64,000 bases of DNA from an uncultured Anaerolineae bacterium. GTDB lineage: Bacteria; Chloroflexota; Anaerolineae; Anaerolineales; Villigracilaceae. The stretch's first letter is position 1. Each line of letters begins with the position of its first letter. The position numbers and the translations under genes were made by a program. Of the stretch, positions 7,938 through 16,393 are shown one piece after another. The stretch is taken from contig CAIQVH010000010.1 of the NCBI GenBank assembly GCA_903875215.1, positions 1 through 64,000 of the forward strand, given 5' to 3'. Under the pieces are notes generated by a model. It was not told where the DNA came from, did no database searches, and saw only the letters and a program-made list of their open reading frames with translations.

Positions 7938-9551
7938 ATGACTGTCCTGATTACACCGGCCCTGTTATTTATCGCTTCGCTGACCCTGGCTGCCCTGCAG
8001 ATATTTCTCCGCCAGGCAGAGCTCTCCAGCACCAGTTTGCGGATGTTTCCGCGCGCCTCAGCCCTGGCCTGGCTGACGGCCGCCTTCGGAGCCTTGCTGG
8101 CGTGGGGAAGTGTTTTCTTCTGGCAGGTGGAACAGAGCAAAACCATTGACCTGTTACCCTGGGCCCCCGTGACCCTTTTCAATGCTGCTCCCAGCCTGCG
8201 AGCTGATTCTTACGCATGGGTCTACGCTCTCAGCCTGGGCGCCCTGGCAGCAGCGGTCATCCTGACCTCGCCGGCGCGAATGACCCGGCTCAGCCCAATC
8301 TCCTGGATCAGTTCGCTGATCCTGGCCATGGTCGCCTGCCTGGCCTTGATTGCAGACAACATCCTGGCCCTGGTGCTGGTCTGGACAGCCCTCGACATCC
8401 TGGAAATCTTGAACACCCTGCGCCTGGCCGAGACGCCCGCCATGAGCGAACGGGCAGCAATTACCTTTTCCTCTCGTGCCGCCGGAACCGGGATTGCCTT
8501 ATGGGCCAACCTGCTGGGCAATGTTGCCGGCCAGTCTGGTTCGCTCGCTTTCACCCCTGCCCCGGCACGGATATTTCTCCTGCTGGCCGTGGCATTGCGC
8601 CTGGGCGTATTCCCACTGCACCTGGCCTACCCCCTCGACCGCGGCTTTCGGCGCGGCTTCGGCACCTCACTGCGGCTGACACTCGCCGCCACCAGCCTGG
8701 TGGTTTTGGCGCGTATCCCGGCCGGATTGGTAGTGGATCCCGCCTACCAACCTGTTTTGCTGGCAGTCGTGGCGCTTGGGGCACTTTACGCCGGCTGGAA
8801 GTGGTTGTTCATTCCCGATGAGATTTCCGCCCGCCCATATTGGATCATCGGTATGGGCGCGCTCTCTTTGGCCGCAGCGCTGCGCGGCAGCCCGGAGGGA
8901 AGCGCCGCCTGGGGCGCGACGCTGGTCTTGTTCGGTGGCTTATCCTTCCTCTACTCCGCCCGACACGTCTGGTTCACTCGTCTGTTTGCAGGCCTGTCTC
9001 TCCTGCTTTTTACCCTGCCTTATACAATGACCGCTACCGGCTGGATGGGAAATATGCCCTACCCGGCCATCTTCTGGCCCATTTTCCTGATTGCCCACAG
9101 CCTGCTAATTGCCGGCTACCTACGGCATCTTTTCCGCCCCGGAGACCTGTCCTTCAGCGATCTGCCGCGCTGGGCGCAGGCCGCTTACCCACTCGGTCTC
9201 AGCATCTTTGTCATCACCCTGCTCGTCGCCAGCTGGTGGGGCTGGAACGGCAGCCGCCAGACCGGCAACTGGCCGGTCAGCCTGATTCTGCTGGTCGTGG
9301 CCGGCATCCTGGGTATACTTTTCCTGCGCCTGCGAAAACTTCTCATCACACCAACCAGCCAGGGATTCGTCTCCACCACGCCAACCCCGGTTACTTTGGC
9401 GCAAAGTACACTGGCCAGCCTGTTTTGGGGGCTCTATCGCCTGCTGGGCCGCGTAACCGGCTACATCTCCAGCCTGATGGAAGGCGATGGCGGCCTGCTT
9501 TGGACATTATTATTACTGGTGCTGTTCATCAGCATCTTGAAAGGCCGCTAA
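7938..9551 (+). CDS. Diverged complex-I antiporter-like membrane subunit
   Basis: This 537-residue, very hydrophobic protein has about 14 helices and resembles NuoL/M/N-type proton-channel subunits. The segment ALRLGVFPLHLAYP lines up with the NuoN TM7 motif FKxSxxPFHxW, but the channel Lys is replaced by Arg; the His after PL is kept. An acidic pair sits in WTALDILEIL, near where the TM5 Glu is expected. It is the first gene of a tight trio and overlaps the next gene by one base (TAATG). No NuoA-K core or peripheral-arm gene is in the window. Whether it pumps ions is unknown. Confidence 0.72.
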   Translation: MTVLITPALLFIASLTLAALQIFLRQAELSSTSLRMFPRASALAWLTAAFGALLAWGSVFFWQVEQSKTIDLLPWAPVTLFNAAPSLRADSYAWVYALSLGALAAAVILTSPARMTRLSPISWISSLILAMVACLALIADNILALVLVWTALDILEILNTLRLAETPAMSERAAITFSSRAAGTGIALWANLLGNVAGQSGSLAFTPAPARIFLLLAVALRLGVFPLHLAYPLDRGFRRGFGTSLRLTLAATSLVVLARIPAGLVVDPAYQPVLLAVVALGALYAGWKWLFIPDEISARPYWIIGMGALSLAAALRGSPEGSAAWGATLVLFGGLSFLYSARHVWFTRLFAGLSLLLFTLPYTMTATGWMGNMPYPAIFWPIFLIAHSLLIAGYLRHLFRPGDLSFSDLPRWAQAAYPLGLSIFVITLLVASWWGWNGSRQTGNWPVSLILLVVAGILGILFLRLRKLLITPTSQGFVSTTPTPVTLAQSTLASLFWGLYRLLGRVTGYISSLMEGDGGLLWTLLLLVLFISILKGR

Positions 9552-10141
9552 TGCCTTCCTTCATCCCCTGGAGCGCAGTGACACTGCTGGTGATAACCTC
9601 CCTCGGCCTGCTCGTCAGCCGCGAATGGCGCTGGAGCCTGGCCCTGCTCGCCGGGCAGTATTTTGCCGCCTTCTGGCTGACCTATACCCGCTGGCCGCTC
9701 ACAATGGCCGCCACCCAGTTGGTCACCGGCTGGATGGCCGCCGCCATGCTGGGAATGTCCCTGATCCATACCTCGGCCGGATCAGCCGAGGAGAGCTCCT
9801 GGCCGCAAGGCAGCGGCTTCCGCTTGTTCGCCGCCGGGCTGGTATTGATTGCCGTGTTCGCATCCGCCCCGAATATCGCTGCCTGGCAACCCGGCATCGG
9901 CCTGCCACTCGTCACGGGCGCGTTCATCCTGATCGCCCTTGGGCTGCTCCACCTTGGCATGACCGCCCACCCGCTGCAGATCATCCTCGGCCTGCTCACC
10001 CTCCTGCTTGGGTTTGTAACCATCTTTTCCGCCATCGAAAACTCCATACTGGTCGCCGGCCTGCTCAGCACCGTCAACCTCAGTCTGGCCCTGACCGGCT
10101 GTTATCTGCTGGCCCTAAAAACCCAGGAGACCCAGGCATGA
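9551..10141 (+). CDS. Polytopic membrane protein of the complex-I-like trio
   Basis: The 196 residues form about six membrane helices. The position between two antiporter-like genes, and the C-terminal helix pair with an acidic residue (IFSAIENSILVAGLL, then STVNLSLALTG), recall NuoK/MrpC/HyfE-like small subunits. The similarity is weak, and this is a guess from size, topology and context. It overlaps its neighbours by one base (upstream) and four bases (ATGA, downstream), so all three are translationally coupled. Confidence 0.6.
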   Translation: MPSFIPWSAVTLLVITSLGLLVSREWRWSLALLAGQYFAAFWLTYTRWPLTMAATQLVTGWMAAAMLGMSLIHTSAGSAEESSWPQGSGFRLFAAGLVLIAVFASAPNIAAWQPGIGLPLVTGAFILIALGLLHLGMTAHPLQIILGLLTLLLGFVTIFSAIENSILVAGLLSTVNLSLALTGCYLLALKTQETQA

Positions 10142-11538
10142 ACGCACCCATCGTCTGGATCCTGATCCCGCTCGGGCTGGCCGCCTTGCTCCTGCTCCTG
10201 CCCGGCACCCGCCTGCTCTCTTCCCTGGGAACAATCATAGCGCTGACACTCGCCGGGCTGGCCTACTGGCTGCCACCCGATACCGCCCTGCGCATTGGTT
10301 CCCTTTCGCTGCGGATTGACTCCACCCTCACCCTGTTTGGCCGCCAGCTTACCCTGGGCGCCTCCGACCAGACCTTGCTTATCCTTGTCTATGGAATGGC
10401 CGCCTTCTGGTTTTTCGGCACTCTAGCCCTCGGCAACTCCAGACAGATCGTCTCTCTGGGTCTGGCCATCACAGCCCTGTTGGTAGCCTCTCTGGCCATC
10501 CATCCCTTCCTCTACGCCGCACTGCTGATCGAAATCGCCATCCTCGTATGCGTCCCCCTGCTGACCCAGCCCGGAGAACAACCCGGCCGCGGTTTGATCC
10601 GCTTCGTCATCTACCAAACCCTGGCCATGCCATTAATCCTGTTTGCCGGATTCTTACTTTCAGGCGTGGAAACCGGCCCCAGCGACGTGAGCCTGATCAC
10701 CCAATCAGCCGCCCTGCTGGCTTTCGGGTTCGCCTTCCTGCTGGCTGTTTTCCCCCTCTATTCCTGGATCCCGCTGCTGGCTGAAGAAGTGCCCCTATAC
10801 AGGCTGGGCTTCATCCTGACTCTCTTCCCCACCTTTGGTCTGGTATTTGGCCTGACCTTTATTGACCACTACCCCTGGCTGCGAGATTCTGCTCAACTTG
10901 GCCCGGCGCTCCAAACTGTCGGCCTGCTCACCTGCGTTTCTGCAGGAATATGGGCTGCATTTCAACGTCACCTTGGGCGCATGGCTGCTTACGGCGCCAT
11001 CGCAGAAACCGGCGTTTCATTGCTTGCCATCAGCCTGGCCGATCGATCAGTTGGTCTACAAATTCTATTTTATCTCCTCATCCCGCGTGCCCTGGCCCTC
11101 GGCGTCTGGATGATGTCCGCCACCATCCTGACACTACACACCAAAGACCTGAGTTTCCGCGCCCTGCAAGGCACAGCCCGCCAATTCCCCGTAGCAACGG
11201 CCGGAATCATCATTGCCAACCTGACCCTGGCTGGCACCCCGCTCTTCGCCACCTTCCCCGTCCGCCAGGCCTTATGGGAAAAACTGGCCGCGCAGTCCAT
11301 CCCCGCTGCGCTCTGGTTTAGCCTGGCCAGCCTGGGATTATGGGCCGGCGCGCTCCGCTCCCTGGCCGTACTCACCATGGCCCCCGAAAACACGCCCTGG
11401 GTTTCCCGCGAAACATGGGAACAGCGCCTGCTGATCCTCCTCGGCCTGATTGGGCTTGGGATCCTTGGGCTATTACCACAATGGGCGCAGCCACTCCTGG
11501 CCAGCCTGCCCACCTTGTTTGAACATCTCAGCAAATAA
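10138..11538 (+). CDS. NuoN/NuoM-like membrane subunit lacking the TM7 lysine
   Basis: The 466 residues form about 13-14 helices. GFAFLLAVFPLYSWIP aligns with the NuoN TM7 motif, where the essential Lys is now Leu and the following His is Tyr. The TM5-type Glu is kept in LLIEIAILV. The region GTPLFATFPVRQAL matches the TM12 GTP...GK motif with Arg in place of Lys. It is therefore an antiporter-like subunit with an altered proton path. It is the last gene of the trio. Confidence 0.75.
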   Translation: MNAPIVWILIPLGLAALLLLLPGTRLLSSLGTIIALTLAGLAYWLPPDTALRIGSLSLRIDSTLTLFGRQLTLGASDQTLLILVYGMAAFWFFGTLALGNSRQIVSLGLAITALLVASLAIHPFLYAALLIEIAILVCVPLLTQPGEQPGRGLIRFVIYQTLAMPLILFAGFLLSGVETGPSDVSLITQSAALLAFGFAFLLAVFPLYSWIPLLAEEVPLYRLGFILTLFPTFGLVFGLTFIDHYPWLRDSAQLGPALQTVGLLTCVSAGIWAAFQRHLGRMAAYGAIAETGVSLLAISLADRSVGLQILFYLLIPRALALGVWMMSATILTLHTKDLSFRALQGTARQFPVATAGIIIANLTLAGTPLFATFPVRQALWEKLAAQSIPAALWFSLASLGLWAGALRSLAVLTMAPENTPWVSRETWEQRLLILLGLIGLGILGLLPQWAQPLLASLPTLFEHLSK

Positions 11539-11558
11539 CGCCCGGTCAGGCCGGTTTT

Positions 11559-11589
11559 CCCCGCCACAATTCAGCGGGGTTGATATAAT
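11559..11589 (+). promoter_or_regulatory. Hairpin and -10 box between the membrane trio and the coiled-coil gene
   Basis: CCCCGC (11559-11564) pairs with GCGGGG (11574-11579), ending the trio transcript weakly because no T run follows. TATAAT at 11584-11589 is a likely -10 for the coiled-coil/selB operon. No clear -35 is seen. Confidence 0.45.
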
Positions 11590-11620
11590 CAACAACGCGA
11601 CCCCAACGCTGGAGAAAAAT

Positions 11621-12799
11621 ATGGAACTCGAAGAACTCAGCAAACGTCTCGACTGGTTGGAAAAAGAACACCGCAAAGATCACATCACCATTGCAGACCA
11701 GCAGGAAAAACTGGCCGCCTACGAAAACACCTTCACCATCCTGCAAACCCAACTCAAAGACATCAGCAGTGACATTTCGCGCTACGCATCCACCGCTGCC
11801 CGCCTCGACCAGTTCGATACCATGGTCAGTCTATATCGCGCAGAAGTTACCCGTCTGATAGACGAAGTCGAGAAACGGCGCATAAAACACGAAAAAGACG
11901 TCGAAGACCGCCGCCGCATCGAATTGGACAACATGAACAAGTCCATTCTCGAGGTTCGCAACTCCATGGAAGCCATGGGCGAATTGCGCCGCGGCCTGCT
12001 GGCCCGAATTGAAGAAGATGCCCGGCTCGGACGCGCCATCGCTGAACTCGAAAAGAAAAACAGCGAATTCACACGCGTCGACGATGAAATGCGCCGCACA
12101 CTCCGCCTTGCCGACGAATTACACAAACAAGACGCCAAACGCATTACCGATATCCAGGGCGAACTGGCCGCCATCCGCAAACGCGCCGAAGACGCCCGCG
12201 AGCGTGCCGACCTCAACACCGACTCCGTCCGCCAAATCGACGCCCGCCTCAACGAACTGATGGCTTCCGAAACCGACCGCCGCATCTCGCAGATGAGCTT
12301 CATCGAAGCCCAAAATCTCGCCCAGGTCGACCGCGATCGCACCTGGAAAGAAATCCAGCAGCGCTTTGAAACCTTCACCCGCCAGACCTCCAACCTCGAC
12401 CAGCAGCTGCTCACCATCGACGAAACTCAGCGCTCCGTCAAACGCTCACAGGAAGCATTCGACGACATGAACCAACGCATCGAGCGGCGCATCAACGAAA
12501 TTACCGAAATCCAGCGCCTCGCCGAAGACCGTTTCCGCCAGGAATGGGTAACCTTCAAAGCTGACGACCAGAAACGCTGGACCAATTACACCCTCACCCA
12601 GGACGAACTCAGCAAAGACTTCCGCACCGAACTGGAAAAAATCAACCAGCGCATCGCCGCCCTAAACGACCTTAACCAATCCATGCAAGACCTGCTTCAG
12701 CAAACCACAGAAGCCACTGAAACCCAACTGCAGGAATTGATGAACTGGGCGCACGAATTTTTGACCAACTACGAACGCATCATGGGACGGAAAAAATAA
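11621..12799 (+). CDS. Long coiled-coil protein of unknown function
   Basis: The 392 residues are nearly all charged heptad-type helix (for example EELSKRLDWLEKEHRK and RINEITEIQRLAEDR). There is no membrane segment, signal peptide or catalytic motif. ATG at 11621 is chosen because GGAG lies seven bases in front and TATAAT 32 bases in front; an earlier in-frame ATG lies inside the upstream gene. The stop is three bases before selB. It may be structural or a scaffold. Confidence 0.82.
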   Translation: MELEELSKRLDWLEKEHRKDHITIADQQEKLAAYENTFTILQTQLKDISSDISRYASTAARLDQFDTMVSLYRAEVTRLIDEVEKRRIKHEKDVEDRRRIELDNMNKSILEVRNSMEAMGELRRGLLARIEEDARLGRAIAELEKKNSEFTRVDDEMRRTLRLADELHKQDAKRITDIQGELAAIRKRAEDARERADLNTDSVRQIDARLNELMASETDRRISQMSFIEAQNLAQVDRDRTWKEIQQRFETFTRQTSNLDQQLLTIDETQRSVKRSQEAFDDMNQRIERRINEITEIQRLAEDRFRQEWVTFKADDQKRWTNYTLTQDELSKDFRTELEKINQRIAALNDLNQSMQDLLQQTTEATETQLQELMNWAHEFLTNYERIMGRKK

Positions 12800-12802
12800 A
12801 CG

Positions 12803-14695
12803 ATGCGCGTCATTGGCACCGCCGGTCATGTTGACCATGGGAAATCCACCCTCATCTCCGCCCTGACCGGCGTTCATCCCGACCGCCTGAAAGAAGAGCA
12901 ACAGCGCGAGATGACCATCGAGCTCGGCTTCGGCTGGCTGACTCTCCCCGACGGCCAGGAAATCGGTCTCGTTGACGTTCCCGGCCACCGCGATTTCATC
13001 GGCAACATGCTGGCTGGCGCCGGCGGCCTGGATGCCGCCCTACTCGTCATCGCCGCCGATGAAGGCGTCATGCCCCAAACCCGCGAACACCTCGCCATCC
13101 TGGACCTGCTTCAAATCCCCCAGGGACTGATCGTCCTCACCAAAACAGACTTGATCGACGACCCCGACTGGTTGGATCTCGTGGAAGCTGATATCCGCGC
13201 CCTCCTGGCTGGCACGATGATGGAAACAGCCCCCTGCGTGCGCGTCTCAGCCCGCACCGGCTCCGGGCTGGGCGACCTGACCCGCGCACTGACGGAAATC
13301 CTGTCCCACGCTCCTGCCCGCCTCGACCTCGGCCGGCCGCGCCTGCCCATCGACCGGGTTTTCTCAATGCCCGGCTTCGGTACAGTCGTAACCGGTACCC
13401 TGAGCGATGGCCACCTGAGCCTCGGCGAGGAAATCGAGATACTGCCTTCCGGTCAAAGAGGACGCCTGCGCGGCCTGCAAACCCACAAACAAAAAACCGA
13501 GACCGCACTGCCCGGCAGCCGCACCGCCGCAAACCTTTCCGGCCTGGCTGTAGATCAAATCTCGCGCGGCGAAGTGCTCGTCACACCTGGCCACTACCAG
13601 CCCACCCAGCGGATCGATGCGCGCCTGCGCCTTTTGCCAGAGGTTGCCGGCCCGCTCAAACACGGCACCGATGTAAAAATTTTTCTCGGCGCCGCGGAAA
13701 GCCATGCCACCGTGCGCCTGCTCGGCGCTGAAACACTTGCCCCCGGCGAACTGGGCTGGATCCAGCTCGAATTGCGCGATCCGCTCGTCTGCATGCGCGG
13801 CGACCGGTACATCCTGCGGCGGCCATCACCCTCCGAAACGCTGGGAGGCGGCCAGGTCATCGACCCGCACCCGACCCAGCGCCATAAGCGCTTCGACGCA
13901 CAGCTGATTTCCGGGTTGGAGGCGCTCGAGCGCGGCACCCCGGCTGAAGTGTTGTTTTTGGCGGCCACCAGCCTGGGCGCTGCCACAGCCCGCGAAACGG
14001 TCAGCAAGGCGCGGCTGGAGATTGAATCCGCCGCCCAGGCCCTGACCGAGTGCCTGGCATCCGGCTTATTAATCCCCCTCGAATCCGGCCCGATATCTCC
14101 CTCCGCCGATGTGTTGCTGGCCGCCCAGCCTTACTGGCAGGCGCTGAAAGCTTCCTTGCTGCAGACGGTCAGCGCCTACCATGCAACCTTCCCCTTAAAA
14201 AGGGGAATCCCACGCGAAGAGTTGAAAAGCCGTCTGAAGCTGACCCAACGACTGTTCAATGCCGCCCTCAGCAAGCTCGACCTGGCTGAAAGCGGCGCGT
14301 GGTTGGCGCTGCCGGAACATGTTGTCCGTTTTTCAGCGGCACAGCAGGCACAGGTGAATGCCCTGTTGCGCCGGTTCATCGCCGCGCCTTATGCGCCACC
14401 CTCCCCCAAGGAGTGCCAGAATGAAATCGGCGAGGAGATATACGCCGCTCTGCTTGAAATGGGGCAGCTCGTACAGGTCTCGCCTGAGGTGGCCTTCCGC
14501 CGGGAGGATTATGACGACATGGTTGCGCAAGTGCGCAGTCTGCTGCTGGCACGCGGCCAGGTGACTGCCGCCGAAGTGCGTGATTTGTTCGGCACCAGCC
14601 GGAAATATGCGCTGGGTTTACTTGAGCATCTGGATGCAATTGGCGTTACAATACGGGCTGGAGATTTGCGCATGCTGAAAAATGGTCAGGCCTAA
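12803..14695 (+). CDS. selB: Selenocysteine-specific elongation factor SelB
   Basis: The protein has 630 residues. The GTPase signatures are GTAGHVDHGKSTL (P-loop), DVPGHRDF (G3) and TKTDL (G4), followed by the SelB-type domain 2 (MPGFGTVVTGTL), domain 3 and four winged-helix units that end with TSRKYALGLLEHLD. SelB delivers Sec-tRNA to UGA codons marked by a SECIS hairpin. It shows that the organism probably makes selenoproteins, although no selA, selC, selD or clear in-frame-UGA gene is in the window. It is co-transcribed with the coiled-coil gene. Confidence 0.96.
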   Translation: MRVIGTAGHVDHGKSTLISALTGVHPDRLKEEQQREMTIELGFGWLTLPDGQEIGLVDVPGHRDFIGNMLAGAGGLDAALLVIAADEGVMPQTREHLAILDLLQIPQGLIVLTKTDLIDDPDWLDLVEADIRALLAGTMMETAPCVRVSARTGSGLGDLTRALTEILSHAPARLDLGRPRLPIDRVFSMPGFGTVVTGTLSDGHLSLGEEIEILPSGQRGRLRGLQTHKQKTETALPGSRTAANLSGLAVDQISRGEVLVTPGHYQPTQRIDARLRLLPEVAGPLKHGTDVKIFLGAAESHATVRLLGAETLAPGELGWIQLELRDPLVCMRGDRYILRRPSPSETLGGGQVIDPHPTQRHKRFDAQLISGLEALERGTPAEVLFLAATSLGAATARETVSKARLEIESAAQALTECLASGLLIPLESGPISPSADVLLAAQPYWQALKASLLQTVSAYHATFPLKRGIPREELKSRLKLTQRLFNAALSKLDLAESGAWLALPEHVVRFSAAQQAQVNALLRRFIAAPYAPPSPKECQNEIGEEIYAALLEMGQLVQVSPEVAFRREDYDDMVAQVRSLLLARGQVTAAEVRDLFGTSRKYALGLLEHLDAIGVTIRAGDLRMLKNGQA

Positions 14696-14749
14696 CGCTG
14701 CAATCCGCCAACCTGACTTCCCCGGTCCACTTCTCTTCCATGGAGCCTC

Positions 14750-15211
14750 ATGACTTTCGACCCAACCTTGATGACAAGCGTTTTACTGATCGCCACCGCC
14801 TTTGGCGGGGCATTCCTGGCCGCCCTCTGGCTGGCGCTGGTGATCTGGACCTGGCGCGACATCCGCAGCCGCGCGCGCGACCCGCTGGCGCAGGTGCTGG
14901 CCGTGCTGGTGGTGGCCGCCCTCAACCTGCCCGGCGTACTGGTCTACATCATTCTGAGACCCGCTCGCACTTTGGAAGAAGAGTACCAGCGCACCCTCGA
15001 AGAAGAATCACTGCTTGCCACCATTGAAGACCAGGCGCTCTGCCCGGGCTGCGAACGGCGTGTGAAGGACGAATGGCAGGTCTGCCCGAATTGCCATACA
15101 AAATTAAAAAAAACCTGTCAGAACTGTGGAAAATTAATGGAACTACCCTGGAACATCTGCCCGCACTGCGGCACACCCGCGCCCGGCGTCAAAAGAGAAG
15201 TGGAAAATTGA
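14750..15211 (+). CDS. Two-helix membrane protein with double zinc ribbon
   Basis: The 153 residues have two membrane segments in the first 70, a short charged linker, then two zinc ribbons built from four CxxC pairs (CPGC, CPNC, CQNC, CPHC). The architecture is like DZANK-type or PLDc_N-plus-ribbon proteins of unknown role. GGAG lies five bases before the ATG. It is followed by a very strong terminator. Confidence 0.85.
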   Translation: MTFDPTLMTSVLLIATAFGGAFLAALWLALVIWTWRDIRSRARDPLAQVLAVLVVAALNLPGVLVYIILRPARTLEEEYQRTLEEESLLATIEDQALCPGCERRVKDEWQVCPNCHTKLKKTCQNCGKLMELPWNICPHCGTPAPGVKREVEN

Positions 15212-15226
15212 TTCCCCCACACAAAA

Positions 15227-15265
15227 AGTCACACAGCCAGCCTGGCGCTGGCTGTGTGACTTTTA
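15227..15265 (+). terminator. Strong intrinsic terminator
   Basis: A 14-bp perfect stem (AGTCACACAGCCAG / CTGGCTGTGTGACT) is followed by TTTTATAA, 15 bases after the zinc-ribbon gene. Confidence 0.93.
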
Positions 15266-15350
15266 TAAATTCAGCCCCCTTTTGCCTCATCATCCCCGCT
15301 GGATAGATAACCAAATCATAATAAAGCCCAAAAAAGACGTAACTTTTAAG

Positions 15351-15361
15351 TATAATTGACG
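15351..15361 (+). promoter_or_regulatory. Promoter elements of the TSP3-repeat gene
   Basis: TATAAT (15351-15356) is directly joined to TTGACG (15356-15361) in an AT-rich stretch. Either TATAAT is the -10, or TTGACG is a -35 used with TATCGT 17 bases downstream. The AT-rich leader runs to an AAGGAG ribosome-binding site. Confidence 0.4.
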
Positions 15362-15405
15362 ACATTATAGGTGTTATTTATCGTATTCTAATTTAAGGAG
15401 AGAAA

Positions 15406-15933
15406 ATGAAGACAAACCCCCGCTTGATGATTTCAACCATCACCATTTTAGGTTTTTTACTTGGCGCCGGATTGTCCACCACACCCGCATCTGCTGCAGC
15501 GCCCGGCCCCAACTGGCAACCTGCCCAAAAAAGTTTCCTCCTGGCCAGCGGGATTGATTCTGATCATGATGGCCTGACCGATGCCCAGGAACGTCTGTGC
15601 GGAACAAATCCCAAGCTGGCAGACAGCAACCGCAACGGCCTCCCCGACGGATTGGAAGACACCGACCACGACGGACTCAGCAACAGCCGGGAAGCCAGCC
15701 TGGGAACGGGATGCAAAACGAAAGACACTGACCACGATGGTCTGTCTGACGGTGCAGAAATTTCACGAGGCATCAATCCATTGAATAAAGATTCGGATGG
15801 GGATGGCCGCTCCGACGGCGATGAAATCAACAAATACCACAGCAACCCATCCAGCCCTGATTCAAGTTCATCAGGGAGCAGTTCCTCGCACCCAGAGAAC
15901 GAAACCGAGCATCCGGAAAGCGACCATCACTAA
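15406..15933 (+). CDS. Secreted thrombospondin type 3 repeat (calcium-binding) protein
   Basis: The 175 residues start with a signal peptide (cut likely after PASAAA). The body carries DxDxDG-type calcium loops (DSDHDGLTDAQE, DSNRNGLPDGLE, DTDHDGLSNSRE, DTDHDGLSDGAE, DSDGDGRSDGDE). The tail is a Ser-rich run and an acidic His-rich end (TEHPESDHH). Such repeats fold around Ca2+ and are common in extracellular adhesins and spacers. A good AAGGAG site precedes the ATG. There is no sorting motif, so it may be released. Confidence 0.9.
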   Translation: MKTNPRLMISTITILGFLLGAGLSTTPASAAAPGPNWQPAQKSFLLASGIDSDHDGLTDAQERLCGTNPKLADSNRNGLPDGLEDTDHDGLSNSREASLGTGCKTKDTDHDGLSDGAEISRGINPLNKDSDGDGRSDGDEINKYHSNPSSPDSSSSGSSSSHPENETEHPESDHH

Positions 15934-15953
15934 GCGTTGCGCCGCCCCCAATC

Positions 15954-15992
15954 AAATACGCGCTGCCCTGGTCAGGGCAGCGCGTATTTTTC
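15954..15992 (+). terminator. Terminator overlapping the 3' end of the PilZ gene
   Basis: The stem AAATACGCGCTGCCCTG / its complement, with a three-base loop and a T run, ends the TSP3 gene. The A run on the left lets it work for the minus strand too. The PilZ stop codon lies inside the loop (15972). Confidence 0.9.
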
Positions 15993-16316
15993 TACTATGC
16001 GTTGGAAAATCTCCCCATCACCCGAGGATATGTTCACGATTTCAAAGCCGATATTGAAACTGAACGGGTCAAGCGTATCCGGGCGGCACCACTTACTTCG
16101 TGCCTGAAAGACAATATGCGTCTTCGGTGAAACATCACTGGTCAGCTCCACTCGCAGGCGCATCTCCTTATCCTCAGGCCAGGCCTGAGAAGAATCCAGG
16201 CGGAAACCGCGCGGCGTAATATCAGCCAGGTATCCCACCGTTTGCTGATTCGCATCTTCCAAAACGCGCATGTAGTAACAGAAGTTTCGGCGCTTAATAG
16301 CTCTGCGTTCTGACAT
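15972..16316 (-). CDS. PilZ-domain protein (putative c-di-GMP binder)
   Basis: The 114 residues hold a single PilZ domain: the RRAIKRR arginine patch near the N-terminus and the DITPRGFRL strand (variant of D/NxSxxG). PilZ domains bind cyclic di-GMP; the Ser of the second motif is replaced by Thr-Pro, so binding may be altered. ATG at 16316 is chosen because AAAGGA lies eight bases in front; the ATG at 16325 would touch that site. The last codons are encoded in an arm of the terminator that serves the opposite gene. Confidence 0.85.
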   Translation of the reverse strand: MSERRAIKRRNFCYYMRVLEDANQQTVGYLADITPRGFRLDSSQAWPEDKEMRLRVELTSDVSPKTHIVFQARSKWCRPDTLDPFSFNIGFEIVNISSGDGEIFQRIVEKYALP

Positions 16317-16348
16317 GGCACCCATCCTTTGCTAAAGAAGACACTCTT

Positions 16349-16354
16349 AGTATA
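16349..16354 (-). promoter_or_regulatory. -10 box of the PilZ gene
   Basis: Minus-strand TATACT lies 32 bases before the PilZ ATG. No good -35 is seen. Confidence 0.35.
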
Positions 16355-16393
16355 GGACAAGCAGCCCGAAAGTACAATCACCCAATCTGCGAT

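Noticed and set aside
12803-14695. SelB gene as sign of an in-window selenoprotein
   Set aside because: No gene end was found where an in-frame TGA continues into conserved family sequence, so no selenoprotein is claimed.
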